DNA of 64,000 bases, from assembly GCF_004123195.1 (NCBI RefSeq), contig NZ_SDLI01000009.1, positions 124,001 to 188,000 on the forward strand. The letters are read 5' to 3'. The translations under genes and the position numbers were made by a program. Within the stretch, counting starts at the first letter, position 1, and every line of letters begins with the position of its first letter. Source of the stretch: Ammoniphilus sp. CFH 90114. Lineage in GTDB: Bacteria; Bacillota; Bacilli; Aneurinibacillales; RAOX-1. The notes below the pieces were generated by a model. That model saw only the letters and a program-made list of their open reading frames with translations, was not told where the DNA came from and did no database searches. This document shows positions 24,429 to 33,537 of this stretch, one piece after another.

Positions 24429-25895
24429 ATGAAACCTAACTGGCTTTCCTTTATCATCGGTTCATTTTCCGGTGCCTTGCTAGCTATCCTGTTTACAGCT
24501 ATTGTATCCGTACTGTTCATGAGACCACTGACCCAACTTATCCTTGGGGCGTTTATTAAAAGAATCATGAAGGACCGGTACCCTGAGAATATTTGGGAGA
24601 TGGTCACGGCAATAACAAGAACTCCTCCTACTTCGGTTGTCGAGAACAGTCTGCGTGCTGAATCAGGTAAAGTGATAGAAAGGCCGTTTGGCAGTCCGCG
24701 GAAATTTCTTCACTTTGATGGTCTCATCTTCTCACCTGCTCAACTTGCTATCTTGCCTGCACCGGACGATGCTCCCGTAGACACCAAGATTACAATAGGG
24801 CCACAAGCTAAGAGACCTCTTACTTTAGACATTCCCATCATGCTTGGTGCCTGGGGATATGGGATTGGGGTATCTGAGAAACTTAAGATTGCCGCGGCTA
24901 AAGCAACCTCAGCTGTAGGAACTGCCTCCAATACCGGGGAAGGGCCTCTCTTGCCGGAGGACCGGGAAATCAGCAAATATTTGATCATGCAATACAGTTC
25001 AGGACCATGGACAGCGGATCCCGAAAAGCTTCGACAAGCGGATGCCATTGAGATTCACATTGGACAAGGGGCCTCAGCTGCTGCAGCGAGCCGCATCCCT
25101 CCGGAGTTCCTGCAAGGTCGCGCTAGGGAGATGGTGAACGTGAAACCGGGGGAGGATTTAGTTATTCCCTCTCGTCACAAGGAAATTAACAAACCTACTG
25201 ATCTTAAGAGGTTAGTCAAAAAACTTCGCACGATAACCGACGGTGTACCGATCGGTGTTAAAATCTGTGCTAGTGCAAACTTAGAAGCGGACTTAGAGGT
25301 ATGTATACACGCCGGGGTTGATTTTATAAGCATTGACGGAGGACAAGCAGGAACGAAGGGAGGACCTCCCATTCTTGAAGATGATTTTGGACTGCCTACC
25401 ATCTATGCGTTGTCAAGGGCAGTCCAGTATCTGCGCCGTCGCGGAGTGAAGCAAAAGATTAGTTTATTAATCGGAGGTGGCTTCTCCAATCCCGGTCAGT
25501 GTATGAAGGCACTTGCGCTCGGTGCAGATGGTGTTTATCTAGGTACAGCTCCGCTATGGGCCATGACGCATGAACAAGTAACTAAAGCCATTCCTTGGGA
25601 GCCCCCTACACAATTAGCCTTTTATCCAGGGACTTTGGCTGATGAATTAGATGAGGATTTAGCAGCAACTCATTTGGAGAACTTTTTTAACTCTTATATC
25701 GAGGAGATCAAAGTGGCCATACGTGCCATGGGGAAGACTTCCTTACTAGAACTATCGGAAACCGACCTCGTAGCCCTTGATGAAATAACCAGCAAGGTGA
25801 CAAAAGTGCGACTCGCCTATGATCCCTATCAGGTTCCCTCCATGGAAGAAGTGAAAGCCAGGAAGACATGGATGAGCAAATGGTTTACGAACTGA
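24429..25895 (+). CDS. Membrane-anchored FMN-binding glutamate synthase-like protein
   Basis: A 488-residue protein with one N-terminal membrane helix (about residues 8-32) followed by the glutamate synthase central/FMN domain as a (beta/alpha)8 barrel (GAWGYGIGVS, FISIDGGQAGTKGGPP, LLIGGGFSNPGQCMKALALG, DGVYLGTAPLW). The N-terminal glutaminase domain of GltA is absent, and the GltB small subunit is not nearby, so it is unlikely to be a conventional glutamate synthase. B. subtilis YerD has the same layout. It is divergent from the gerA-type gene. The substrate is unknown. Confidence 0.87.
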   Translation: MKPNWLSFIIGSFSGALLAILFTAIVSVLFMRPLTQLILGAFIKRIMKDRYPENIWEMVTAITRTPPTSVVENSLRAESGKVIERPFGSPRKFLHFDGLIFSPAQLAILPAPDDAPVDTKITIGPQAKRPLTLDIPIMLGAWGYGIGVSEKLKIAAAKATSAVGTASNTGEGPLLPEDREISKYLIMQYSSGPWTADPEKLRQADAIEIHIGQGASAAAASRIPPEFLQGRAREMVNVKPGEDLVIPSRHKEINKPTDLKRLVKKLRTITDGVPIGVKICASANLEADLEVCIHAGVDFISIDGGQAGTKGGPPILEDDFGLPTIYALSRAVQYLRRRGVKQKISLLIGGGFSNPGQCMKALALGADGVYLGTAPLWAMTHEQVTKAIPWEPPTQLAFYPGTLADELDEDLAATHLENFFNSYIEEIKVAIRAMGKTSLLELSETDLVALDEITSKVTKVRLAYDPYQVPSMEEVKARKTWMSKWFTN

Positions 25896-25921
25896 AAAAA
25901 AGAGGGCTCAATAGCCCTCTT
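25892..25921 (-). terminator. Rho-independent terminator of the NamZ-deacetylase gene
   Basis: AGAGGGCT and AGCCCTCT (25901-25920) form a stem with CAAT loop; on the minus strand it is followed by TTTTTTT. The plus-strand gene ending at 25895 lacks a good T run here. Confidence 0.85.
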
Positions 25922-28190
25922 ACTTCAAAAACTTAAACCCTTCTACACCAGCTTCTAACGTCTTAAAACTAAATCCTTCTTCTTTAAGATGCTGAATAAT
26001 ATCCGGAAGAGCTTTAACAGTATTCTTCTTTGGCGCCGTGTCATGAGCAAGAACAACAATCTCTTTTTTACCCTTAGCGCCTTCTTTTACCCGTTGAAGG
26101 GCACTTTCGGCTGTATAACCAGTCGGTGATGCGTCGGCTAAGCTCACGTTCCAGTCAAAGTACGTATACCCACTCTTCCCTGACTCTTTTACGATATCTT
26201 TCATAATGGTTTGATCTTTCCCGTATAATTGGGGATCCTGAGCCAGCTTACTTACTCCGTTATTACTTCCCCCAGGAAAGCGGAAGATGGTTGGTTTCAT
26301 CCCCGTCACTCGTTCAATCTCTTTGTTCCCCTCCTCTAAATCCTTGAAGAAGGCTTCAACATTCCGATAGATCTTATTATAATCATGTGTAAACGTATGA
26401 CCTGCGACAACATGCCCCTCTGCAATCGCTCGTTTCATGATCTTTTCGTGACCCTTGATATTTTTTCCTATAACAAAGAAGGTCGCTTTTACCTGGTGCG
26501 CCTTTAAAATATCTAGGATGGGTCCTGTCAAATTAGAAGGTCCATCATCAAAGGTTAAATAGGCCACCTTTCCCGCAATGGGTTTAGTTGGTTTCGGCAG
26601 TGCCGGGGGCTGTGGTTTTGGGGTGGGTGGTGGTGGCAGCAATACCTCAACCTCTAGATCAGCCGTCGTAATGCGAACAACGTTCCCCACGGTTTGTTGA
26701 TGACTTTTTTCTAACCAGGTAATAAAGTTTGCCGGCATGTAAGCTACTCCATCCTTCATGAAAGGATCAATCGTTGATGGAATAGGTACATCGTTTACCC
26801 ATACAAGCATCGGAGTCAAATTCGCATCAAAAATCACATGTTTGCCCGTTTTAGTAGCGGTTATCCTGCGCGTACTGTCATCGTGCTGTACGGTATAACC
26901 AAACTGACCCAATAACGCTTCGATAGGAACATATGACTTTTTGTTGCTTACGATTCCACCTTCCAAGACTTTCTTTTGAATCGCTGGTACACTGCTGCCT
27001 TCACTTTCATAGATAAGGTATTTCTTGCGTTCCTCTTTAAACCTCTCTAATTCTAACGCATAGTTCGCTTCAATCTGCTGAGGAGATAGTCCTTGCTTAA
27101 GGTATTGACCGATTTTATTCGTTCCCATAATTTTATCAAACATGACTACCGTTTTTCCGCTAACAGGCACTTGGAATCGAGTTAACTGCCAAGCATACGT
27201 TAAAGCATAAATCCCCGATTTCGCTGGATTAAATGTATAAGGATCCGTAACTTCAAGCCTTACGCCTCCTTGATTCGCCTTATTCTCCGGTATGAAGCGT
27301 ACTCCCGGCAGACCTGCATGATTCATTAGATCGGCATAGCGCTTAGAATCAATCCCCTTCCCGCCAATCCAAGTGAACTTATCTCTCTGAACAATACCTG
27401 TTCCTTCACCAAGCCCGGTTGCCATATAGCCCATAACGGATTTCAGGTCAGGAATATTCGGCGAGGTGGGTATCCATGGAAGCCCTGTATCTTGAAACAG
27501 CATCTTACGTGAGTATCCTTCCATAGGAACGACAATCAAATCAGAGTTAATGTTTCGATTAAAGTACTGAGCCATTTCTCCTACCGTCATACCATGCGCC
27601 ATGGGCAGGATATCTACTCCAACGAAAGTCTTATAAGGCTCTTCTAATACCGGTCCATCTACGATCTCCCCTCCCAAGGGATTAGGTCGATCTAGCACCA
27701 CTAGAGGAATTCCTTGTTTCTGAGCTGCAATCATACAATAGTTTAAAGTTGAAATATACGTGTAGCTTCTCGCGCCGATGTCTTGAATATCAAAAAGCAG
27801 GACATCTATGCCCTTTAACATATCCGGGGTGGGCATGCGAGTCTTACCGTATAAACTATATATAGGTAGTTTCAGGGTGGGATCAACATAGGACTCAACG
27901 TATTCTCCAGCCTTGGCCACACCATCAATTCCATGCTCAGGCGCATAGATAGCGACAAGTTCAGCTGAAGGGTACTGATGCAACATGTCAATCGTTCTTT
28001 TCCCTTCACTGTTCACTCCTGTCTGATTTGTAATTAAGCCGACCTTCTTCCCATCAATTAAATAGGAGTAATTTTCAAGTAAGAGGTCATTCCCAAGTCT
28101 GAGTTTTGTCTGTGTGTCGGCGAATGCGGCTAGTTGAAAACTAAACAGCAGTATCATGGTTGCGACTAAACCGCGAATAGCTTTTCCCAT
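25920..28190 (-). CDS. Secreted NamZ-type (DUF1343) muramidase fused to a CE4 polysaccharide deacetylase
   Basis: A 756-residue exported protein with three parts. After a signal peptide (about 1-25) comes a DUF1343/NamZ domain (about 28-400; motifs APEHGIDG, DIQDIGARSYTYIS, DRPNPLGG), a family with exo-beta-N-acetylmuramidase activity. A copper-amine-oxidase-N-like repeat follows (about 410-525), then a proline-rich linker and a CE4 deacetylase domain (about 545-756) with TFDDGPSN, the metal pair in HTFTHDYN, RFPGGSNNG and VVLAHDTAP. One chain could thus deacetylate and trim cell wall glycan. NamZ proteins are usually encoded without a deacetylase, so the fusion is notable. Confidence 0.9.
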   Translation of the reverse strand: MGKAIRGLVATMILLFSFQLAAFADTQTKLRLGNDLLLENYSYLIDGKKVGLITNQTGVNSEGKRTIDMLHQYPSAELVAIYAPEHGIDGVAKAGEYVESYVDPTLKLPIYSLYGKTRMPTPDMLKGIDVLLFDIQDIGARSYTYISTLNYCMIAAQKQGIPLVVLDRPNPLGGEIVDGPVLEEPYKTFVGVDILPMAHGMTVGEMAQYFNRNINSDLIVVPMEGYSRKMLFQDTGLPWIPTSPNIPDLKSVMGYMATGLGEGTGIVQRDKFTWIGGKGIDSKRYADLMNHAGLPGVRFIPENKANQGGVRLEVTDPYTFNPAKSGIYALTYAWQLTRFQVPVSGKTVVMFDKIMGTNKIGQYLKQGLSPQQIEANYALELERFKEERKKYLIYESEGSSVPAIQKKVLEGGIVSNKKSYVPIEALLGQFGYTVQHDDSTRRITATKTGKHVIFDANLTPMLVWVNDVPIPSTIDPFMKDGVAYMPANFITWLEKSHQQTVGNVVRITTADLEVEVLLPPPPTPKPQPPALPKPTKPIAGKVAYLTFDDGPSNLTGPILDILKAHQVKATFFVIGKNIKGHEKIMKRAIAEGHVVAGHTFTHDYNKIYRNVEAFFKDLEEGNKEIERVTGMKPTIFRFPGGSNNGVSKLAQDPQLYGKDQTIMKDIVKESGKSGYTYFDWNVSLADASPTGYTAESALQRVKEGAKGKKEIVVLAHDTAPKKNTVKALPDIIQHLKEEGFSFKTLEAGVEGFKFLK

Positions 28191-28338
28191 TGTTTCCCCT
28201 CTTTCATTTTAGTTTCTATTAAATTAGACGTCCCAAGGGAAGCGATAGTTTCTCTTTTTTTGGCATAAATAAAAATTCTTACAAATCCCCACAATAGGAA
28301 AGATGGGAACACAACGAAAAGGAAAAGGGGTGCTTTAA

Positions 28339-28650
28339 ATGAAGAAGTTAGCCGCTTTAGTGTCCATTTTTTCCTTAAGTGTTGCTATTACAGCGTGTGG
28401 AACCGCGGGTACGAGGGACATGGGTGGTTATGGCTACGACCGCCACATCTATAATGTGAACTATCATGATGTCGATGACGTATACGATGGCGGACGTAAT
28501 CGCACGATCTATACCGACCGAGTAGGACATGTTCCAATGAGCAGAGGATATGATGCCTTCAACAATCGAGGGTATGGGACCGATCAAGGAAATGCCCTGA
28601 TTACCGGTGATGAAGATGTCAATGTGAGAACTCGCATGTTACAGCGTTAA
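28339..28650 (+). CDS. Small lipoprotein, unknown function
   Basis: A 103-residue protein with a lipoprotein signal peptide ending at the lipobox AITAC (Cys20). The mature part is rich in tyrosine, glycine and aspartate and has no domain I recognise. AAAAGGGG precedes the ATG. It is monocistronic. The composition recalls small spore or envelope lipoproteins of Bacillales, but that is only a resemblance. Confidence 0.68.
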   Translation: MKKLAALVSIFSLSVAITACGTAGTRDMGGYGYDRHIYNVNYHDVDDVYDGGRNRTIYTDRVGHVPMSRGYDAFNNRGYGTDQGNALITGDEDVNVRTRMLQR

Positions 28651-28665
28651 CCCATCAAAAAGAAA

Positions 28666-28692
28666 AAGAGGGTGTTCCCATGGAGCACCCTC
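28666..28692. terminator. Bidirectional terminator
   Basis: GAGGGTG (28668-28674) pairs with CACCCTC (28686-28692). On the minus strand it is followed by TTTTTCTTTTT, making it a strong terminator of the YciI gene; on the plus strand the T content is weaker. Confidence 0.82.
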
Positions 28693-28700
28693 TCTTCCTT

Positions 28701-28961
28701 CTAATTGGACATTTTCCATTCGTGCAACTCGAGGCGACGAGCGCCTTCGATGACGTAGGGATCCTTCTCGGCTAATTCCTTCGCGTCTTCTAAGGAATCA
28801 GCAACATAAATAACCAAACCACCTGCTCCATCTACGAATGGACCCTTGGCATGGACCTTTCCTTGCTTTGCTAATTCTTCTAGGTAAGCTAAATGCTGCG
28901 GACGGTATTCCTGATTTTTTTCTACGTCTTGCATGTAAAGAATTGCTGCGAAATGTGCCAT
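28701..28961 (-). CDS. YciI-family protein
   Basis: An 86-residue YciI-like protein with the ferredoxin-like fold pattern (MAHFAAILYMQDVEKN, HAKGPFVDGAGG, AKELAEKDPYVIEG). The His of RPQHLAYLEEL is a frequently conserved residue. The family has few tested activities. It sits 21 bp after trpB on the same strand and ends at the terminator at 28666, so it is probably cotranscribed with trpB. Confidence 0.88.
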   Translation of the reverse strand: MAHFAAILYMQDVEKNQEYRPQHLAYLEELAKQGKVHAKGPFVDGAGGLVIYVADSLEDAKELAEKDPYVIEGARRLELHEWKMSN

Positions 28962-28982
28962 GATGTAAACTCCTTTACTTTT

Positions 28983-30143
28983 TTACTTCTTTAACATATG
29001 AAAAACCTGTTCTACATCCTTATCCCCACGACCAGAGATATTGACGATAATGATCTGATCAGGTGACATGGTTGGTGCAAGCTTGAGGGTATGGGCCACC
29101 GCATGAGCACTTTCTAGTGCTGGGATGATCCCTTCCGTCTTAGATAGAACTTGGAATGCTTCTAAGACTTCTTCATTGCTTACCATATAGTATTCCGCTC
29201 TTCCGGATTCCTTTAAGTAGCTATGCTCCGGGCCAATCCCAGGATAATCTAATCCTGCAGCAATGGAATACGTCGGTCTAGGATTCCCCTGCTCATCTAG
29301 TAATACCAAACACTTAAATCCATGAATAACCGCGGGGACACCTTCATTCAGCGTAGGCGCCTGATCAGGCTCCACACCAATCAAGCGGACACTTGGCTCC
29401 TCAATATAATGTGCAAAAGAACCAATCGCATTGCTACCCCCTCCGGCACATGCGATGATCGCATCGGGAAGTCTTCCTTCTTTCTCCAGGATCTGTCTCT
29501 TCGATTCTTCACTGATGACCGATTGGAAGTGCTTGACCATCGTAGGAAACGGATGAGGACCTACAGCAGAGCCTAAGAGATAAAAGGTATTCTCGTAGTT
29601 GCGCACCAAGTCGCCAAGCGCTTCATCCACCGCGTCCTTCAGACGCCCTTGTCCCTTCTCAACCGCCACTACCTTCGCTCCGAGGAGCTCCATGCGGAAT
29701 ACATTCAGCGCTTGTCTTCTCGTATCCTCTGCTCCCATATAGATGACACAATCCATCCCAAACATGGCACACACTGTCGCTGTCGCCACTCCATGCTGAC
29801 CAGCACCAGTTTCTGCAATTACCCGCTTGGCTCCCATGCGCTTAGCTAAAAGGATTTGTCCCACCACATTGTTAATCTTGTGTGAACCCGTGTGATTGAG
29901 GTCCTCGCGCTTGAGGTAGATCTTGGCTCCTCCCAATTTTTCCGTTAGGTGCTTAGCCAATGTCAGTGGATTGTCTCTACCCACATATTCACGCAGATAG
30001 TAACGGAACTCCTCATTAAAGTCAGGATCATTCTTATACTTATCGAATTGATCGGACAGATAATTCAATACTTCCTGCAATTCAGGTGGAACAAAACTAC
30101 CGCCAAATTGACCAAAATATCCTTTTTCTTCTACTACGCTCAT
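28983..30143 (-). CDS. trpB: Tryptophan synthase beta chain, isolated copy
   Basis: A 386-residue TrpB with the PLP lysine in TGSHKINN, the phosphate loop GGGSNAIG and GAGQHGVA. It looks like a normal TrpB1 chain that condenses indole with serine. No trpA or other trp gene lies beside it; the neighbours are a MoaD-like carrier and an aldehyde oxidoreductase upstream and YciI downstream. It may be an extra, stand-alone beta chain for indole salvage or a related beta-substitution, or the sole trpB displaced from its operon. The rest of the genome would decide. Confidence 0.93.
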   Translation of the reverse strand: MSVVEEKGYFGQFGGSFVPPELQEVLNYLSDQFDKYKNDPDFNEEFRYYLREYVGRDNPLTLAKHLTEKLGGAKIYLKREDLNHTGSHKINNVVGQILLAKRMGAKRVIAETGAGQHGVATATVCAMFGMDCVIYMGAEDTRRQALNVFRMELLGAKVVAVEKGQGRLKDAVDEALGDLVRNYENTFYLLGSAVGPHPFPTMVKHFQSVISEESKRQILEKEGRLPDAIIACAGGGSNAIGSFAHYIEEPSVRLIGVEPDQAPTLNEGVPAVIHGFKCLVLLDEQGNPRPTYSIAAGLDYPGIGPEHSYLKESGRAEYYMVSNEEVLEAFQVLSKTEGIIPALESAHAVAHTLKLAPTMSPDQIIIVNISGRGDKDVEQVFHMLKK

Positions 30144-30193
30144 CTCTATTCCTCCTCGACTCTACGAAACTAATTTTTTGACTATTATAACAT

Positions 30194-30412
30194 TTATCCA
30201 CCAAGAATGGGAGTGAGCAAATGAATCTCATCCCCATCCTTAAGCTGGTATTGTCCTCCGAATATCTTATTGTTTACGACCACTAGGGCTTCATTGTCCC
30301 AACTCACCCCAAGCGACTCCAGAAATTCGGCTATGCTCATTGTTGAAGATAGGTTATATTCTCCTGTCAATTCCGTCTTGCCTACAATAAACGAGACAAC
30401 TTTAATTCTCAT
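30194..30412 (-). CDS. MoaD/ThiS-family sulfur carrier protein
   Basis: A 72-residue ubiquitin-like protein ending in the diglycine tail (LLTPILGG) that is adenylated and thiocarboxylated in MoaD and ThiS. Its ATG overlaps the stop of the aldehyde oxidoreductase gene (TAATG), which points to a role in making the pterin dithiolene that binds tungsten or molybdenum in that enzyme. No MoaE partner is nearby. Confidence 0.86.
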   Translation of the reverse strand: MRIKVVSFIVGKTELTGEYNLSSTMSIAEFLESLGVSWDNEALVVVNNKIFGGQYQLKDGDEIHLLTPILGG

Positions 30413-32115
30413 TAATATCCTTCCACACCGATTAGATCTAGCTCCTCATCTGGCACATCAAACTTCGTCTTACTTGCTGGATTTTCATCAAGGTAGAAAT
30501 GCTCTGGCAAACGGTCATGGGCCTTGGAGAACCCGGCAGCACGATTAAAAGCATGCTCCATACGAATCGTTTCCTTTGCCATATCAATCATATCTTCGGC
30601 AGTAAATTCTACACCTGTATAACCCGAAGCAAGATCAGCAAGTACTTCGAATCGACCTGCCACAGCTGAAGCACCAAAGTAGCACAGTCCTAGTACATCA
30701 TAGATCATGTTGGTTAATTGCGCTTTCTTAGAGGCTTCCACTTGTCCTTCCGGAGAAAGATGGTTAACTTGAGCACGGATGGTTTGTCCTGCCGTATGAT
30801 CTGCCCCTTGTGGAGACGTAGCATACGTCACCCCTAATCCCTTAATTGCTCTTGGATCATAAGCAGGCATCGATTGTCCCTTAACAGCTGGTACCTTACG
30901 AATGCCATAGACCTTCCCAACTAGTTCTGCTCCACCGCCTATGATACGGCCAAGCGGGCTTCCCTTACCCACTTCTTCAAGTAAATTGATAGCCCCTTGT
31001 CTATCTCCAAAAGCTAAAAGTCCAGCTTCCATTGCTACACCGATTGCAGCCCCTGTTTCAATCGTATCGACAGCATATTCATTACATAAGCGATTGAGTT
31101 CCACAACCGTGTCCATATCATCAATCCCGAGATTAGATCCTAGCAATCCGATATTCTCATATTCGATTGGAGAAGTAACCATCTTTCCATTAGCATCGGC
31201 ATAGATGTTAGAGCAACGAATGGCACAACCAGGCATACAGGCATGTGTTGGTGTGCCTTCCCCACCACGCTCTAAGATGATCTCACGAAGCTTCTCCCCA
31301 CTAATATTCTCGTGTCCCTCGAAGCTACCTGTAGAGAAGTTACGAGTTGGCAAAGCGCCTAGCTTGTTTGTCGTTCTAACTAAAGCCGCTGTTCCAAGCT
31401 CCGGAAAGGACTTGCTTGTCGCAGGAGCTTCACGGAGCCATTCCGTGTAGGTTCTCATAGCTTGCTTGAACTTCTCAGCATCCTTAGGCTTGTTTCTGGC
31501 TATACCACTGTCATCAAAGATGACTGCTTTGATCCCTTTAACTCCAGCTACCGCACCTAATCCACCGCGTCCATAGAATCGGGTTGGGTTCTTATCCTTG
31601 TCACCATTGGCAATGGCTGCAGTTAGCATCTTCATCTCCCCGGAAACACCAATCATATAATAGCCAATGTTACTTCCGTATTTTTCATATAGAAGCTCTG
31701 CTGCTTCGCTTAACGGCTTACCAAGCAAATCTTCCGCTGAGTCAAAACGGACTCCGTCCTTATTAATATAGACGATCTGAAAATCATCTCGCAGCCCTTC
31801 AAATACAATGGCTCTAAGTCCCAATCTTCCCATCTGCAGCCCTGCTGTTCCTCCGGCGTTACTCTCTTTTATTCCACCCGTAAGAGGACTTTTTGCTCCC
31901 ATAGAGCTTCGCTCTGCACTGGATGCCAATGATCCTGTAAGCACTCCATTAGAGATAACTAATTTATTATTTGGTCCTAGCGGATGACAGGTTCCTGGCA
32001 CTTCATCGTGGACAATCTTCGAAGTCAAAGCCCTCCCACCGAGCAACAAAAGCTCGTCCGCTAGCTCTTCATATTTATACTCCAACTTTTCCATATCAAT
32101 TCTTAAGATATTCAC
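30412..32115 (-). CDS. Aldehyde:ferredoxin oxidoreductase (tungsten-pterin family)
   Basis: A 567-residue AOR-family enzyme, slightly shorter than the roughly 600 usual because the N-terminus is trimmed. The [4Fe-4S] ligands are C293, C297, C301 (HACMPGCAIRC) and C478 (GLCYFG). Pterin-binding stretches include NGVLTG and SAERSSMGAKSPLTGG. AOR enzymes oxidise aldehydes to acids, or the reverse, with ferredoxin. I take the GTG at 32115 behind AGAGGTGA as start. The overlapping MoaD-like gene supports a dedicated cofactor. The substrate is unknown. Confidence 0.92.
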   Translation of the reverse strand: MNILRIDMEKLEYKYEELADELLLLGGRALTSKIVHDEVPGTCHPLGPNNKLVISNGVLTGSLASSAERSSMGAKSPLTGGIKESNAGGTAGLQMGRLGLRAIVFEGLRDDFQIVYINKDGVRFDSAEDLLGKPLSEAAELLYEKYGSNIGYYMIGVSGEMKMLTAAIANGDKDKNPTRFYGRGGLGAVAGVKGIKAVIFDDSGIARNKPKDAEKFKQAMRTYTEWLREAPATSKSFPELGTAALVRTTNKLGALPTRNFSTGSFEGHENISGEKLREIILERGGEGTPTHACMPGCAIRCSNIYADANGKMVTSPIEYENIGLLGSNLGIDDMDTVVELNRLCNEYAVDTIETGAAIGVAMEAGLLAFGDRQGAINLLEEVGKGSPLGRIIGGGAELVGKVYGIRKVPAVKGQSMPAYDPRAIKGLGVTYATSPQGADHTAGQTIRAQVNHLSPEGQVEASKKAQLTNMIYDVLGLCYFGASAVAGRFEVLADLASGYTGVEFTAEDMIDMAKETIRMEHAFNRAAGFSKAHDRLPEHFYLDENPASKTKFDVPDEELDLIGVEGY

Positions 32116-32309
32116 CTTTCAGTCACCTCTCTATTGATTTCCCTCTCTATCATACTACAAAATTCAAAATTATTTCATTCAAAACATTTTTCTTTGTATG
32201 TCATATTTTCTTACACAAGGATCACAAACTTAGACCTGTGTTTTTTTGTTCTAAACAGATTGTCCCTCTCAATAAGATAGTGGTAACGAAGATATAAGGA
32301 GGATTGCCT

Positions 32310-32546
32310 GTGTATACAACTAGAAAAAAGTGGTTCCCCTATAGCAGTCCTTTAGACCCCTGCCCACCTATGAGAGTCAAAACCTATGAAACGCCACCGC
32401 AGCTGTACATGGGGTTTCAACCCTACAACCTTCCACAATTCACACCCTACGAAGCCCTTAGACACGGAACTTTATGGCCAGCCCTCTATGCCCCTTATAC
32501 CAATCCTTACAAAGACAAAGGCATACGAGAGGAGGATCCTAAATGA
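32310..32546 (+). CDS. cotJA: Spore coat-associated protein CotJA
   Basis: A 78-residue, proline- and tyrosine-rich CotJA-type protein (SPLDPCPPMRVKTYETPPQL), first of the cotJABC operon whose products enter the spore coat. I choose GTG 32310, 7 bp after AAGGAGG (32296-32302); a TTG at 32304 is too close to it. The next gene overlaps by 4 bp. The operon is known to be sigma-E dependent in B. subtilis; no clear sigma-E promoter was recognised in the 190-bp gap upstream. Confidence 0.88.
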   Translation: MYTTRKKWFPYSSPLDPCPPMRVKTYETPPQLYMGFQPYNLPQFTPYEALRHGTLWPALYAPYTNPYKDKGIREEDPK

Positions 32547-32824
32547 GTGAAGAAAGAAAGTTGACCGAAGATCAGAAAAAACAATATTACGAACTGCTTT
32601 ACGAAATGCAAGCTGTCGACTTTATCCTGGTAGAGCTTACGCTCTACTTGGATACTCATCCTCACGATCATAAAGCAATCAATCAATACAATGAATGTGT
32701 ACAAAAAAGCATGGCTCTAAAAAACAAATTCCAATCCATGTTCGGTCCCATGTACCATTTTGGCAACAGTTATTCGACCTACCCTTGGACCTGGGATTCT
32801 GCTCCATGGCCGTGGCAAGTGTAA
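32543..32824 (+). CDS. cotJB: Spore coat protein CotJB
   Basis: A 93-residue CotJB-type protein with the family core YYELLYEMQAVDFILVELTL and NQYNECVQKS, and a tryptophan/proline-rich C-terminal tail ending WPWQV. The ATG overlaps the cotJA stop (ATGA), with GAGGAGGAT upstream. It is likely an assembly partner for CotJC. Confidence 0.92.
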   Translation: MSEERKLTEDQKKQYYELLYEMQAVDFILVELTLYLDTHPHDHKAINQYNECVQKSMALKNKFQSMFGPMYHFGNSYSTYPWTWDSAPWPWQV

Positions 32825-32845
32825 AACGAAAAGGAGGGACTCGCT

Positions 32846-33415
32846 ATGTGGATCTATGAAAAGAAGCTTCAGTACCCCGTTCGTGTAAGTAAATGTGATC
32901 CGAGAATGGCTAAATTTCTTATTGAGCAATATGGTGGAGCCGATGGTGAACTGGCTGCTGCCCTCCGCTATCTGAATCAACGTTATACTGTCCCAGATAA
33001 AGTGATCGGACTGTTAAACGATATTGGGACGGAAGAATTAGCCCACCTAGAAATGATCGCTACGATGGTTTATAAATTAACCAAAGATGCTACCCCTGAT
33101 CAGCTCATGGAAGCAGGCCTCGGCGCTCATTACGCTAATCATGATAAAGCCCTTTTCTATCACAATGCAGCCGGCGTTCCATGGACAGCATCCTACATAC
33201 AAGCGAAAGGAGATCCGATCGCGGACTTGTATGAAGATATTGCCGCAGAAGAAAAGGCTCGCGCCACCTATCAATGGCTTATTAACATGACAGATGACGT
33301 AGATCTCAAAGACAGTTTAAGCTTCCTTCGAGAGCGTGAAATCATTCACTCCCAACGCTTCCGTGAGGCGGTAGAAATTATTAAAGCGGATCAGCAGCAA
33401 AAGAAAATCTTCTAA
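32846..33415 (+). CDS. cotJC: Manganese catalase-like spore coat protein CotJC
   Basis: A 189-residue CotJC protein of the ferritin-like manganese catalase family. Carboxylate/histidine ligand motifs are visible in GTEELAHLEM and in EDIAAEEKARATYQ plus REIIHSQRF. The family protects the developing or germinating spore from peroxide, although activity of CotJC itself is not always shown. AAAGGAGG precedes the ATG. It ends at a strong terminator. Confidence 0.95.
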   Translation: MWIYEKKLQYPVRVSKCDPRMAKFLIEQYGGADGELAAALRYLNQRYTVPDKVIGLLNDIGTEELAHLEMIATMVYKLTKDATPDQLMEAGLGAHYANHDKALFYHNAAGVPWTASYIQAKGDPIADLYEDIAAEEKARATYQWLINMTDDVDLKDSLSFLREREIIHSQRFREAVEIIKADQQQKKIF

Positions 33416-33423
33416 AAATTCCT

Positions 33424-33468
33424 GAGCGTCTTGCCCTGATCTTAGGGTGGGGCGTTTTTTCTTTTTTT
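33424..33468 (+). terminator. Rho-independent terminator of cotJABC
   Basis: CGTCTTGCCCT pairs with AGGGTGGGGCG through an 11-bp stem that includes G-T pairs, followed by TTTTTTCTTTTTTT. Confidence 0.88.
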
Positions 33469-33537
33469 GCTGGAACTTGAGTGGAAACTTATGGGGTATG
33501 GTATCATGAAGTTACGAGAATGAAGGGACGTGAATGG

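Noticed and set aside
32161-32300. Sigma-E promoter for cotJABC
   Set aside because: Expected from the B. subtilis operon, but no pair of -35 and -10 boxes was convincing by eye.
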